From positions 1 to 64,000 of the forward strand of contig CAKRYD010000003.1 in the NCBI GenBank assembly GCA_934426255.1: DNA of 64,000 nucleotides. The letters run 5' to 3'. Shown one piece after another: positions 16,992 to 25,010 of this stretch. Made by a program: the position numbers and the translations under genes. The notes beneath the pieces were generated by a model. The model worked only from the letters and a program-made list of their open reading frames with translations. It did no database searches and was not told the DNA's origin. The stretch comes from an uncultured Bacteroidaceae bacterium. GTDB lineage: Bacteria; Bacteroidota; Bacteroidia; Bacteroidales; Bacteroidaceae. Positions within the stretch are counted from its first letter, which is position 1. Each line of letters opens with the position of its first letter.

Positions 16992-17192
16992 GATCTGTAC
17001 ATCTCGAGGATGTGATCCGTACAGTTTGTGCGTGCGATGTGTACAGGTTGCAGATAACGATATGTATAGATTGCACGTGCGATGTATATAGATCGCACGC
17101 ATGATGTGTACAGACCTCATCCACAGGCATGTACACATCGTCACCCCTGATGTGTATAGATCGCGCGCGCAAGCTGTACACATCGCAAGCCG
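16992..17192. repeat. Nine-unit array with 22-23 bp period, TGTAYA core (array 1)
   Basis: A palindrome-like six-base core, TGTACA or a near variant, begins at 16996, 17018, 17040, 17063, 17085, 17107, 17130, 17153 and 17175, i.e. at steps of 22, 22, 23, 22, 22, 23, 23, 22. Six units start with GAT (GATGTGTACAG, GATATGTATAG, GATGTATATAG, GATGTGTATAG and variants), and several continue with a GC-rich half such as ATCGCACGC or ATTGCACGTGC. Units at 17130 and 17175 read as TGTACACATC, i.e. also reverse oriented. The array lies between the terminator at 16942-16972 and the hairpin at 17218-17250 and codes for nothing convincing. There are no unique spacers and no cas genes, so it is not a CRISPR. 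I do not recognise the family. Confidence 0.85.
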
Positions 17193-17217
17193 CAACCTGC
17201 CGCAATTCCATGGGAAA

Positions 17218-17250
17218 GCGGGGAGAGATGCCGGTCTCTCCCCGCTTTTT
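17218..17250. terminator. Strong hairpin/terminator between array 1 and the TIM-barrel gene
   Basis: Perfect 10-bp stem GCGGGGAGAG / CTCTCCCCGC (17218-17227, 17236-17245) with an eight-base loop; five T follow on the plus strand, a shorter T stretch on the minus strand. Probably ends the minus-strand TIM-barrel transcript and blocks plus-strand reading. Confidence 0.8.
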
Positions 17251-17268
17251 GCATGCTTTGCAGCGTGA

Positions 17269-18162
17269 TTACTTGGAATAGGATGCCTTGACAAACTTGG
17301 AAGAACGCAGGTATTCGGCACTTCTCTTGACACCTTCCATGATGTCGATGGTGCCGTCGGTGCCTTCGAGCTCTACCACGTAGTTCTGCAAGCCGCAGAG
17401 GCCGGCATTGTTGAAGATGGCTTCATAGTTGACCATACCGCTGTAGCCCACCTCGTATTTGTCCTTGATGTGGAGCAGTTTGCAGCGGCCGGGGAACTTC
17501 TTGAACCACTCTACGGGCGACTGTTGTGCCATTACTGCCCAGTAAACATCCATTTGCCAGAACATGTTTTGCGGCTCAATGTGGTTGAGCATGTACTCGA
17601 TCCACACCTGGCCTTCCACTTTCTGGAACTCGTGAGAATGGGTGTGATATCCATACATAAGGCCGGCTTCGTTGCAGAGCTTGCCTATTTCGTTGTGATA
17701 GTCACACCATGTCTGGGCGTCTTTCAGGTTCGAGGGAACACCGGCCCACGGGGTTACGATATACTTGCATCCGGCGGCCTTGTGGGCTGCTATGGCTTGT
17801 TTCCACCACTTAAGAGCCTCAGTGAAATCGTGGTTCTTTACTTCCTCGTCTGAAAGTTGGCGGGTGGCGTGCGATGAAATCGGCTTGAGTCCGGCTGCTT
17901 CGCATTGGGCTTTATACTCTTCGGGAGCCAGACCATAGAACTTACCGTCGCCATAGTGGGCTGCCTCAACGGCTGTATAACCCATGTCCTTGAGCTGTTT
18001 GAACACTGCGGCGTGGTTGTTGGCAAACTTCTGCGGGTCACCTATGAGGTCGCGGATGGAATAGAGTTGCAGCGCCATCTCTTTCTTCGGAAGTTTTTTG
18101 GCGCAAACGGTGGTGCCGGCGGCCAGCAGGCACACGAGCAAAATCAATAAATTCTTTCTCAT
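17269..18162 (-). CDS. Exported sugar phosphate isomerase/epimerase-like TIM-barrel protein
   Basis: A 297-residue protein of the xylose-isomerase-like TIM-barrel superfamily (AP_endonuc_2) with a Sec signal (residues 1-21, cleavage near VCA-KK). Likely metal ligands are carried on barrel strands: EAAHYGDG, GYHTHSHEF, QMDVYW, LLHIKD and VVELEGTDG near the C-terminus. Exported proteins of this type in Bacteroidetes act on sugars or polyols in the periplasm, some with 3-keto-glycosides. It is followed 132 bp upstream by a Tat-exported Gfo/Idh/MocA oxidoreductase in the same direction, suggesting a two-step periplasmic sugar modification. The exact reaction is unknown. Confidence 0.85.
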   Translation of the reverse strand: MRKNLLILLVCLLAAGTTVCAKKLPKKEMALQLYSIRDLIGDPQKFANNHAAVFKQLKDMGYTAVEAAHYGDGKFYGLAPEEYKAQCEAAGLKPISSHATRQLSDEEVKNHDFTEALKWWKQAIAAHKAAGCKYIVTPWAGVPSNLKDAQTWCDYHNEIGKLCNEAGLMYGYHTHSHEFQKVEGQVWIEYMLNHIEPQNMFWQMDVYWAVMAQQSPVEWFKKFPGRCKLLHIKDKYEVGYSGMVNYEAIFNNAGLCGLQNYVVELEGTDGTIDIMEGVKRSAEYLRSSKFVKASYSK

Positions 18163-18294
18163 AATGTTATGTTGTTAATAAATAGCTGTCGTTCATCTCT
18201 GTGAAACGAAAGACACAGGAGCATAAAAGCTCCTGCATCTTTGTCATGAAAAAAGTTTGGATCAGATTTAATTCCTTATGAAGATACCGGCCTA

Positions 18295-19764
18295 TTAATA
18301 AGGCATTTCGGGCAATTTCCAGCCGTCGCGGTAGGTGTGTTTTATCATCTCGTTGGCAAAAGCCTGTGCGTTGACAGGGTCTGTCCACGATTTGTGGAAC
18401 GTGGGATGACCGTCCTTGATGCTGAAGCCGTCCTTGATGCATATCTTTATCTCGGCCTTGGGGTCGATGTTGGTAAAGCGCATGTTTTCGCCGTCCCAGT
18501 CGAGTATCTGGTTCAAAGACTGCAGGCGCACTGCCAGCACTCCCATGTCGACCATTTCGGTGAGGGGACCCGATTCGCTGAAGCAGGAAAGAGCTTCTAC
18601 GCGGTTTTCGGGACTTTCCTTGCAGGCACGTACCCAATCCATCTGATGTGATTCTTTTACTTCGCGCACAGCCTTGGGGGCATTGGGTACACGTCCCGAC
18701 AGCAGGAACGGATTGACACCGTAGCAGCCGCAGATGAGCGTGTCTTTCGTACCATAGAATATGGCACAGCCGCCGCTGTCGTTCAGGTTACGTCCTATCT
18801 GAAGGTTGGAAGGACGCATGGGCATAATGCCGCCGTCATACCAGTAGACATCCACTTCGGGGAAGGCCACCTTGGGCATGTTGATGCGTGCAGGGAAGGT
18901 ATATTTCACGGCCTGAGCATTGGGGGCGCAGTCGGTGAGCAGCAAGGTGGAGTTGCCTTGTACATGAGTGGGCGAACCCAGCTTGAGGGCGGTGAATACG
19001 GGCTGCAGTATGTGGCAGGCCATATCACCCAGAGCTCCAGTTCCGAAGTCCCACCATCCGCGCCAGTTCCATGGGTGATAGATGTGGTTAAACTCGCGGA
19101 ACTTGGCCGGTCCTATGAACAGATCCCAGTCCAAGGTGTCAGGCACTGCGTCCTTAGCCTCGGGACGTGAGAGGCCCTGAGGCCATATGGGGCGATCGGT
19201 AAATGCCTCGACACGTGTCACGTCACCTATCTCGCCGTTCCATATCCATTCGCACACCTTGCGTGTACCTTCGCCAGAGGCACCCTGGTTACCCATCTGG
19301 GTGGCCACTTTGTATTTCTTGGCCAGCTTGGTGAGCAGGCGGGCTTCGTATACTGTATGCGTGAGGGGCTTTTCGCAATATACATGCTTGCCCATCGTGA
19401 TGGCGTCGGCCGAGATGATGGCATGTGTGTGGTCGGCAGTTCCAACCATTACAGCATCGGCTTCCTTGCCCAGCTCATCATACATCTTGCGATAGTCCTT
19501 GTAACGCTTGGCCTTGGGATATTTCTCAAACTGGCCTTTGGCATATTTCCAGTCTACATCGCACAAGCCGATGATGTTCTGGCTTTTCATGGCATCCAGG
19601 TCGGACGCACCACGGCCACCGACTCCGATGCCCAGAATATTCAATTTGTCACTTGGGGCCACATGCCCGTACTTCTTGCCCAGGATAGTGTTGGGTGCCA
19701 CCACCAGTCCGGCCATGGCTGCGCCACCGGCCTTCAGGAATGCTCTTCTCGATATGTCTGACAT
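18295..19764 (-). CDS. Gfo/Idh/MocA-family oxidoreductase with Tat signal
   Basis: A 489-residue NAD(P)-dependent sugar oxidoreductase. The N-terminus has a twin-arginine motif, SRRAFLK, then a hydrophobic Ala/Gly stretch, so it is predicted to fold with its cofactor and be exported by Tat. The Rossmann motif GIGVGGRGASDL, the HTHA segment, and CEKPLTHTVYEARLL with the EKP motif are typical. The C-terminal domain contains WNWRGWWDFGTGALGDMACH, seen in the Gfo subgroup that often pairs with TIM-barrel isomerases. Cofactor may be bound tightly, as in other Tat-exported members. A full promoter lies about 90 bp upstream. Confidence 0.9.
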   Translation of the reverse strand: MSDISRRAFLKAGGAAMAGLVVAPNTILGKKYGHVAPSDKLNILGIGVGGRGASDLDAMKSQNIIGLCDVDWKYAKGQFEKYPKAKRYKDYRKMYDELGKEADAVMVGTADHTHAIISADAITMGKHVYCEKPLTHTVYEARLLTKLAKKYKVATQMGNQGASGEGTRKVCEWIWNGEIGDVTRVEAFTDRPIWPQGLSRPEAKDAVPDTLDWDLFIGPAKFREFNHIYHPWNWRGWWDFGTGALGDMACHILQPVFTALKLGSPTHVQGNSTLLLTDCAPNAQAVKYTFPARINMPKVAFPEVDVYWYDGGIMPMRPSNLQIGRNLNDSGGCAIFYGTKDTLICGCYGVNPFLLSGRVPNAPKAVREVKESHQMDWVRACKESPENRVEALSCFSESGPLTEMVDMGVLAVRLQSLNQILDWDGENMRFTNIDPKAEIKICIKDGFSIKDGHPTFHKSWTDPVNAQAFANEMIKHTYRDGWKLPEMPY

Positions 19765-19851
19765 AATACTAAGAGTTAAAAGCGTGAATTGCTTGGTTTA
19801 TGTATATATTAATATGTATCACGTTGAGTCTTTTCGCCAAAGACGACATTG

Positions 19852-19859
19852 CAAAGATA
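19852..19859 (-). promoter_or_regulatory. -7 promoter box of the oxidoreductase/TIM-barrel pair
   Basis: TATCTTTG on the minus strand with TTG 19 bp upstream (-33), about 88 bp before the ATG at 19764. The 312-bp gap 19765-20076 holds this and the divergent promoter at 20035 and shows nothing else. Confidence 0.65.
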
Positions 19860-20034
19860 AGGAAATAATACGCATTTGCAACCTTTTCCTTACATTTTTT
19901 GCGGTAAAAATTGCAGAAAAAGCATTTTTCTCCTCGGGATGGCCAGCACGACCATTGCAGGCACCCGATGCAGACGTGCCGGCACCGCAAAGAAGAAAAT
20001 GCAGACTGAAAGTTATTCTTTGGAAAAGATGTAT

Positions 20035-20042
20035 TAACTTTG
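20035..20042 (+). promoter_or_regulatory. -7 promoter box of the NPCBM-protein/outer-membrane-barrel operon
   Basis: TAACTTTG, about 35 bp before the ATG at 20077. No clear -33 element at 19-20 bp. Confidence 0.6.
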
Positions 20043-20076
20043 TGACCATATTTTAGATACTATAAACCACTTACAC

Positions 20077-21117
20077 ATGTACAAGCTCATGAAAAGACAC
20101 ATGCTTAGAGCCATCATCCCGGGGCTGTTCTCCCTGGGCATGGCCACACTGCCCGCAGCGGCACAGAGTCAGGAAATACAGTTGACAACCGACATTGCCG
20201 CATTCGGCGGCCAGGGAGGTACGAAAGAAATCAAGGTGACCCAAGGGAAAAACTTCATCATATTCAATCATTGCGACTGGATGAAATACGACTTCAAGGA
20301 CAACACCTTCAGCATCACCGTAACGCCCTATAACAGTTTCATACCGCGCAAGACCAGCATCGTGCTCACATCGAAGAAGACCAACTACTCGAAGGTGCTG
20401 CAAATCACACAGCGGGCCGACAACAACCGCCCCGCAATGATTACAAAGCCGCAGGGCAGCAATCTGGTATTTCTCGATGAGATGAACCTGGACAAATGCC
20501 CCGTATACTATATTAAAAGCATTCTGAAAAACAAGTCTGTCGACAACAATGACATAGAGCTCAAGGGCTCACGCTACGAGAGTGCAGTGGAGACCCATGC
20601 ACCCTCGACGCTGACATTCCGCACCAACGGAGCCACACGCTTCCAGGCCGAGACCGGCATTGACGATGAAATAGTGCTGCGCAATGCCCCCGACCACTAC
20701 GGGAACGTCATGGTTGACATCAGCGTTGACGGCAAAGTGGTCAAGAAAGGCCAGATACTGATGAAAGACATGGACGTGATGTCCATCGACGTTGACCTGA
20801 AAGGCAGCAAGTACTTCCAGATAAAATACTACTCGGACAATACAGAAGGCGACCACGTGGCCATAGGCAACGGACGCTTCGAATACAGTGGCACACGCCC
20901 CGAAGTGGTGACGGAAGAAGAAATGATTCAAGGCCTCAAAGCCCCCGAAAAGACTTTCGCTAGCCCCACATCCAACCCACAATGCAAAGGCGACAGCCAG
21001 ACATGCAAAGACAAAAAGCAGTGCTGCAAGGAAAAAGGCACGGCCTGCAAAAACAAAACCAAAGCAACTGCAAAGAAAAAGCCCGCCAAAGCACGCAAGA
21101 AAATCACACGCAAGTAA
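20077..21117 (+). CDS. Exported protein with BACON-like and NPCBM-like domains and a Cys/Lys-rich tail
   Basis: A 346-residue exported protein; the signal peptide ends near AAA-QSQE (about residue 30), with ATG 20077 or 20089 as possible starts. Residues about 35-110 look like a BACON-type beta sandwich (TDIAAFGGQGGTKEIKV...NHCDWMKYDF...ISVTPYNS-like, QITQRAD). Residues about 145-270 resemble the NPCBM/NEW2 carbohydrate-binding module (SRYESAVETHAPSTLTF, VMVDISVDGKVV, DVDLKGSKYFQI). The last 50 residues are low-complexity with five Cys and many Lys (CKGDSQTCKDKKQCCKEKG), then AKKKPAKARKK. The tail could bind metal or polyanions, but that is inference. It is cotranscribed with an outer-membrane barrel 22 bp downstream. 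Confidence 0.75.
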   Translation: MYKLMKRHMLRAIIPGLFSLGMATLPAAAQSQEIQLTTDIAAFGGQGGTKEIKVTQGKNFIIFNHCDWMKYDFKDNTFSITVTPYNSFIPRKTSIVLTSKKTNYSKVLQITQRADNNRPAMITKPQGSNLVFLDEMNLDKCPVYYIKSILKNKSVDNNDIELKGSRYESAVETHAPSTLTFRTNGATRFQAETGIDDEIVLRNAPDHYGNVMVDISVDGKVVKKGQILMKDMDVMSIDVDLKGSKYFQIKYYSDNTEGDHVAIGNGRFEYSGTRPEVVTEEEMIQGLKAPEKTFASPTSNPQCKGDSQTCKDKKQCCKEKGTACKNKTKATAKKKPAKARKKITRK

Positions 21118-21139
21118 ACAACAACCAAACACATAAATC

Positions 21140-21766
21140 ATGAAGAAATTCCTAACAACAATCGTAGTTGCCCTGACTCTCCTGACGGGCGCACAGACAG
21201 CCAAGGCTCAACTGAGCTTCGGTGTGACCGGGGGTCTCAACCTCAGCAAACTCTCCTATAACGATCTGCCGGCATCACTCGCTTCAGACAATCGTTGCGG
21301 TTGGTACATAGGTCCCAAGGTGGAGTTTAAGGTTCCGCTGATAGGGCTGGGAGTTGATGCAGCCGTAGAATACTCACAACGACGCCTGAACGGCGAGCTC
21401 GAAGCCGCAGGAACCGACGTGGTGAGCTCGTCAACCTACCTGAAAACCATCGAAATCCCCATCAACCTGCGCTACAGCATCGGCTTAGCCTCACTGGCTT
21501 CGCTCTATGTTGCAACCGGTCCTCAGTTCGGTTTCAATGTGGGCGACAAGACATGGAACTGGACAAACCTCAACGAGAACGTCAGCGGTTTCGAGTTCAA
21601 GAAATCCAACGTAACATGGAACGTAGGTGCTGGTGTCAAGCTTCTCAAGCACCTTGAAGTGGGAGTGGGCTACAACATTGCACTCAGCAAATTTGCCAAG
21701 AAGTATGCAGGCGACGGAACATTCAAGAGCAACACCTGGCAGTTTCAGGTGGCCTACATGTTCTGA
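21140..21766 (+). CDS. Outer-membrane beta-barrel protein (porin-like)
   Basis: A 208-residue protein of the OMP_b-brl (PF13568-like) family. The Sec signal is cleaved near AKA-QLSF (residue 23). Mature FGVTGGLNLSKLSYNDL is the typical first strand, and alternating hydrophobic strands follow (YIGPKVEFKVPL, VDAAVEYSQRRL, IEIPINLRYSI, LYVATGPQFGFNVG, VTWNVGAGVKLLKHLEVGVGYNIALS). It ends WQFQVAYMF with the terminal Phe recognised by BAM. Predicted 8-strand barrel. It is the second gene of an operon with the NPCBM protein. Confidence 0.9.
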   Translation: MKKFLTTIVVALTLLTGAQTAKAQLSFGVTGGLNLSKLSYNDLPASLASDNRCGWYIGPKVEFKVPLIGLGVDAAVEYSQRRLNGELEAAGTDVVSSSTYLKTIEIPINLRYSIGLASLASLYVATGPQFGFNVGDKTWNWTNLNENVSGFEFKKSNVTWNVGAGVKLLKHLEVGVGYNIALSKFAKKYAGDGTFKSNTWQFQVAYMF

Positions 21767-21787
21767 CACGGCACACCATAATCCAAG

Positions 21788-21820
21788 TAAATGGCGGACG
21801 CATGTAGCATCCGCCATTTA
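21788..21820. terminator. Bidirectional hairpin between convergent genes
   Basis: Perfect 11-bp stem TAAATGGCGGA / TCCGCCATTTA (21788-21798, 21810-21820) with an 11-base loop, placed between the barrel gene and the convergent flippase gene. Confidence 0.8.
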
Positions 21821-21839
21821 CTTATACATAGTCCACCAT

Positions 21840-23309
21840 CTATTTTCTTCTGAAATACCTGCCCACAACCGGAAGTTCGGCCAAAGGCAAATCATGATAA
21901 AGCACATGACCCACAAACATGATTATCATCAATGTGTTGATGCCCAACCTCAACGGCAACGACATGCCTGACGGCAACCACAGCATCACGGCAGTAAAGG
22001 CCGCAGTCATGGCTATATACACTCCGATGCTCCCCAAGGGATAGGCAATGGGATACTTGTGCTGCCCCACAAAATAGGAAATCAGCATGGCCACCCCGTA
22101 GCCTGCCACTCCGGCCCAGGCACAGGCCATATAGCCATATACGGGAACAAAGACCACATTGACCGTTATCAGCACCAAGCAACCGATGCCCGAAAAGACG
22201 GCACCCCAGATGGTTTTGTCAATGAGCTTGTACCAGAACGACAGGTTGAAGTAGACCCCCATCATAATCTCTGCACACATCACGATGGGAACCACCTTGA
22301 TTCCGGGCCAGTAATCGCGGCCTATGATATGCTTGAATACGTCCAAATAGCCCACAACCACAAGGAAAGCCAACAACGTAAATATCAAATAATACTTCAT
22401 GGCCGACGCATAAGTAGCCTTGCTGTCCTTGTCTTTGGCCCGTCCGAACACGAAAGGCTCATAAGCATACCGGAAAGCCTGGGTTATCATCACCATAATC
22501 ATGGCTATCTTGCTGGCTGCCCCATATATGCCCAGTTGCGCAATGGCATCTCCACGCTTATATAAATAAGGAAACAATATCTTGTCGGCCGTCTGGTTAA
22601 GTATGCCGGCTATGCCCAGCACCAATATAGGCCACGAATACGAAAGCATCTGCCTGAGCAATGCTTTGTCCAAGACCCAACGGAAACCTGTCAGTTCTTT
22701 GCGGAACAGGAACGTAGTCATTGCCGTGCAAAACAGGTTGATATAAAACACGTAACCCACGTCGGGAGCACCCATGCCCGGCCGCAACGCAGGCAAAACT
22801 ACAAAATAGCCCACATTGAGAAGTATGTTCATGACGATAAACAACAGCTTGATGGTGGCAAACTTTACCGGGCGTTTCTTATAGCGCAGATAGGCAAACG
22901 GAATGCACTGAAAGGCATCTATGGCCACACATATAGCCATCACGGCCACATACTGCGGCGTGGCGGCATAGTGCATCAGCCCGGCCAAAGGCTCAAGAAA
23001 GGTCATCACCAATGCCACAAACAGGAGACCCACCGAACCCACCGCAAGGAGTGTGGTGGAATAGACACGGGAGGCATTGCAGCCTTCCTTGTTGACGAAG
23101 CGGAAGAATGTGGTTTCCATCCCGAAGGTGAGTATCACCAGCAACAGTGCCACATAGGAATACATATTGGTGATGATGCCGTATCCGCCGCTCGCTGCCG
23201 AGATTTTTGCCGTATACAACGGCACAAGCAAATAGTTCAAGAAACGGCCCACAATGCTGCTCAGGCCGTAAATGACCGTATCCTTTGCCAAAGATTTGAG
23301 ATTTGCCAT
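21840..23309 (-). CDS. Oligosaccharide flippase (Wzx/MATE-like, polysaccharide biosynthesis protein)
   Basis: A 489-residue integral inner-membrane protein with about 12-14 hydrophobic segments. The start MANLKSLAKDTVIYGLSSIVGRF and the segment NYLLVPLYTAKIS are typical of Bacteroidetes polysaccharide/lipid-linked saccharide flippases (MVF superfamily). It probably flips a lipid-linked sugar or peptidoglycan precursor across the inner membrane; the substrate is not evident, as no glycan cluster is adjacent. It follows the SpmAB fusion after 24 bp and is likely cotranscribed. Confidence 0.85.
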   Translation of the reverse strand: MANLKSLAKDTVIYGLSSIVGRFLNYLLVPLYTAKISAASGGYGIITNMYSYVALLLVILTFGMETTFFRFVNKEGCNASRVYSTTLLAVGSVGLLFVALVMTFLEPLAGLMHYAATPQYVAVMAICVAIDAFQCIPFAYLRYKKRPVKFATIKLLFIVMNILLNVGYFVVLPALRPGMGAPDVGYVFYINLFCTAMTTFLFRKELTGFRWVLDKALLRQMLSYSWPILVLGIAGILNQTADKILFPYLYKRGDAIAQLGIYGAASKIAMIMVMITQAFRYAYEPFVFGRAKDKDSKATYASAMKYYLIFTLLAFLVVVGYLDVFKHIIGRDYWPGIKVVPIVMCAEIMMGVYFNLSFWYKLIDKTIWGAVFSGIGCLVLITVNVVFVPVYGYMACAWAGVAGYGVAMLISYFVGQHKYPIAYPLGSIGVYIAMTAAFTAVMLWLPSGMSLPLRLGINTLMIIMFVGHVLYHDLPLAELPVVGRYFRRK

Positions 23310-23333
23310 AGACGAAAAGACGTAAAAGCCGGA

Positions 23334-24566
23334 TTAACCGAAAAACATATATGCAATAAGTACGGCGGCAATGCTGCCCGCCACATCGGCCATCAGTCCG
23401 CAAGGCACGGCATGGCGCGTCTTGCTGATGCCCACACTGCCGAAATACACGGCCAGTATATAGAACGTGGTGTCGGTGCTGCCCTGTAGGATACAACTCA
23501 GACGGCCCACGAAGGAATCGGCTCCGAAATTGCTCATCGCATCGACCATCATGCCACGTGCCCCACTGCCGCTCAAGGGTTTCATGATGGCTGTAGGCAG
23601 GGCATCGACCCATTCTGACGAACATCCCATGGCTCCGACCGTCCACTTGACACCGCCGACCAGCCAGTCCATGGCTCCGGATGCCCTGAACACACTGATG
23701 CTTACTAAGATGGCAACCAGATAAGGTATTATGCGCACGGCCGTCTGAAAGCCTTCTTTCGCCCCCTCGATAAAGGCATCATAGACATTGATGCGCTTGC
23801 GGATGCCGCTCCATAGCATAATGATGATGATGGTAAACAGCATCACATTGGCCACACAGGTGCTCACCACATTCATCGTATCCTTGTCCATACGGCTGCA
23901 TCCCCACACGATGGCAGCAAAAAAGGCAACGGCTCCTCCCAAAGTCAGCATCATGGTGCGGTTGAACAAGTTGATGCGCTGGTAAAGACTCGTAATCACC
24001 ACACCCACCAATGTGGCGACAAACGTGGCCAGCAATATGGGGATGAAGACATCGGTGGGCTGGGCCGCACCCGCTTTTGCCCTGAATGCCAGTATGCTCA
24101 CAGGGATGATGACCAATCCGGACGTATTCAGCACGAGGAACATTATCATGGGATTGGATGCCGTGTCTTTCTTCTTGTTGAGTTCCTGTAGGCTCTCCAT
24201 AGCCTTCAGACCCAGCGGAGTGGCGGCATTGTCGAGGCCGAGCATATTGGCAGCCATGTTCATGAACATGTTGCCGAAAGCGGGATGGTTCTTCGGTATG
24301 TCGGGAAACAGCTTCACAAGTACCGGACTCAAGAGCCGGGCCAGCGTATTTATCAGGCCTCCCTTCTCGCCTATCTTCATCATGCCTAACCAGAACGCCA
24401 ACATGCCTGTCAGTCCCAAAGATATCTCAAAAGCCGTTTTTGCCGCATCAAACGTGGAATTCATGATTCCGGGAAACACGTCCATGTCGCCCAGAAATAC
24501 CAGCTTGGCCACCGCAATCAAGAATGCTATAACGAAAAATGCTATCCAAATGTAGTTAAGAACCAT
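23334..24566 (-). CDS. Fused spore-maturation protein A-B (nucleoside-recognition/Gate domain) membrane protein
   Basis: A 410-residue polytopic membrane protein uniting SpmA-like and SpmB-like halves. The first half (residues about 1-200) has the Gate segment LGLTGMLAFWLGMMKIGEKGG and the NHPAFGNMFMNMAANMLGLDNAATPLG motif of SpmA. The second (about 240-410) has EGAKEGFQTAVRIIPYLVAIL, LPTAIMKPLSGSGARGMM and GSTDTTFYILAVYFGSVG of SpmB. Such fusions are widespread in Bacteroidetes, which do not sporulate; the transport substrate is unknown. It heads an operon with the flippase. Confidence 0.9.
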   Translation of the reverse strand: MVLNYIWIAFFVIAFLIAVAKLVFLGDMDVFPGIMNSTFDAAKTAFEISLGLTGMLAFWLGMMKIGEKGGLINTLARLLSPVLVKLFPDIPKNHPAFGNMFMNMAANMLGLDNAATPLGLKAMESLQELNKKKDTASNPMIMFLVLNTSGLVIIPVSILAFRAKAGAAQPTDVFIPILLATFVATLVGVVITSLYQRINLFNRTMMLTLGGAVAFFAAIVWGCSRMDKDTMNVVSTCVANVMLFTIIIIMLWSGIRKRINVYDAFIEGAKEGFQTAVRIIPYLVAILVSISVFRASGAMDWLVGGVKWTVGAMGCSSEWVDALPTAIMKPLSGSGARGMMVDAMSNFGADSFVGRLSCILQGSTDTTFYILAVYFGSVGISKTRHAVPCGLMADVAGSIAAVLIAYMFFG

Positions 24567-24636
24567 ATTCCCTTTTCCTTAAAAGACAATGAAGAACAAG
24601 GCAAAAGCCCGTCGTATCACTGCACCGACATGGGTG

Positions 24637-24644
24637 CAAAGTTA
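24637..24644 (-). promoter_or_regulatory. -7 promoter box of the spmAB-flippase operon
   Basis: TAACTTTG followed by C on the minus strand, about 70 bp upstream of the ATG at 24566. Confidence 0.6.
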
Positions 24645-24804
24645 TAAAAAACAATCGACAGCCATCCCGATGCGTTTCAGGTTTATCGTTACATACACCG
24701 ACAATTATCGAAGATAAGGCCATATAAAGGCCAAAAATTCGAAAGGTACGGTTTTAAGAGCCGGAATTTGTTGTTTTCGTACACGCCATGTTGCATTTTA
24801 TTCG

Positions 24805-24812
24805 TAGTTTTG
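24805..24812 (+). promoter_or_regulatory. -7 promoter box of the fimbrillin operon
   Basis: TAGTTTTG fits TAnnTTTG and lies 31 bp before the ATG of the 51-codon first gene. The rest of the 277-bp gap from 24567 holds only the spmAB promoter. Confidence 0.55.
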
Positions 24813-24843
24813 CACAAATAAATAACCCTCAAATATCAGAACA

Positions 24844-24999
24844 ATGAAAGAAACATCCCTTACAGAACTGTACGAGAAGCCAACAGTCGAAATCATCAAT
24901 ATGGAGCCAGAAGGCATCATTGCATCCAGTGGTGAAACCGGCTCAAGTGGCAGCAATTATAGCAACGGCGATGACATTCAACTCGATTCATGGTATTAA
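24844..24999 (+). CDS. 51-residue leader-type small protein at the head of the fimbrillin operon
   Basis: A short frame of 51 codons (MKETSLTELYEKPTVEI...). It ends 11 bp before the first fimbrillin ATG and has the operon promoter just upstream. The pattern YEKPTVEIINMEPEGIIASS followed by a Gly/Ser-rich tail and a final aromatic pair (SWY) matches a class of small, mostly uncharacterised Bacteroidales proteins that I recall as commonly found upstream of fimbrillin or other surface genes. There is no signal peptide and no Cys. It could be a regulatory leader peptide, a secreted peptide precursor with a Gly-rich cleavage region, or a small structural factor. Function unknown. Confidence 0.7.
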   Translation: MKETSLTELYEKPTVEIINMEPEGIIASSGETGSSGSNYSNGDDIQLDSWY

Positions 25000-25010
25000 C
25001 TGATGCAACC

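Noticed and set aside
16992..17192. CRISPR array
   Set aside because: Units are contiguous 22-mers with no unique 30-bp spacers and no cas genes near.
16876..17333. Minus-strand frames of 111 and 139 codons over the repeat array
   Set aside because: Their repetitive Tyr/His/Thr content is just the array translated; no start signal and no family.
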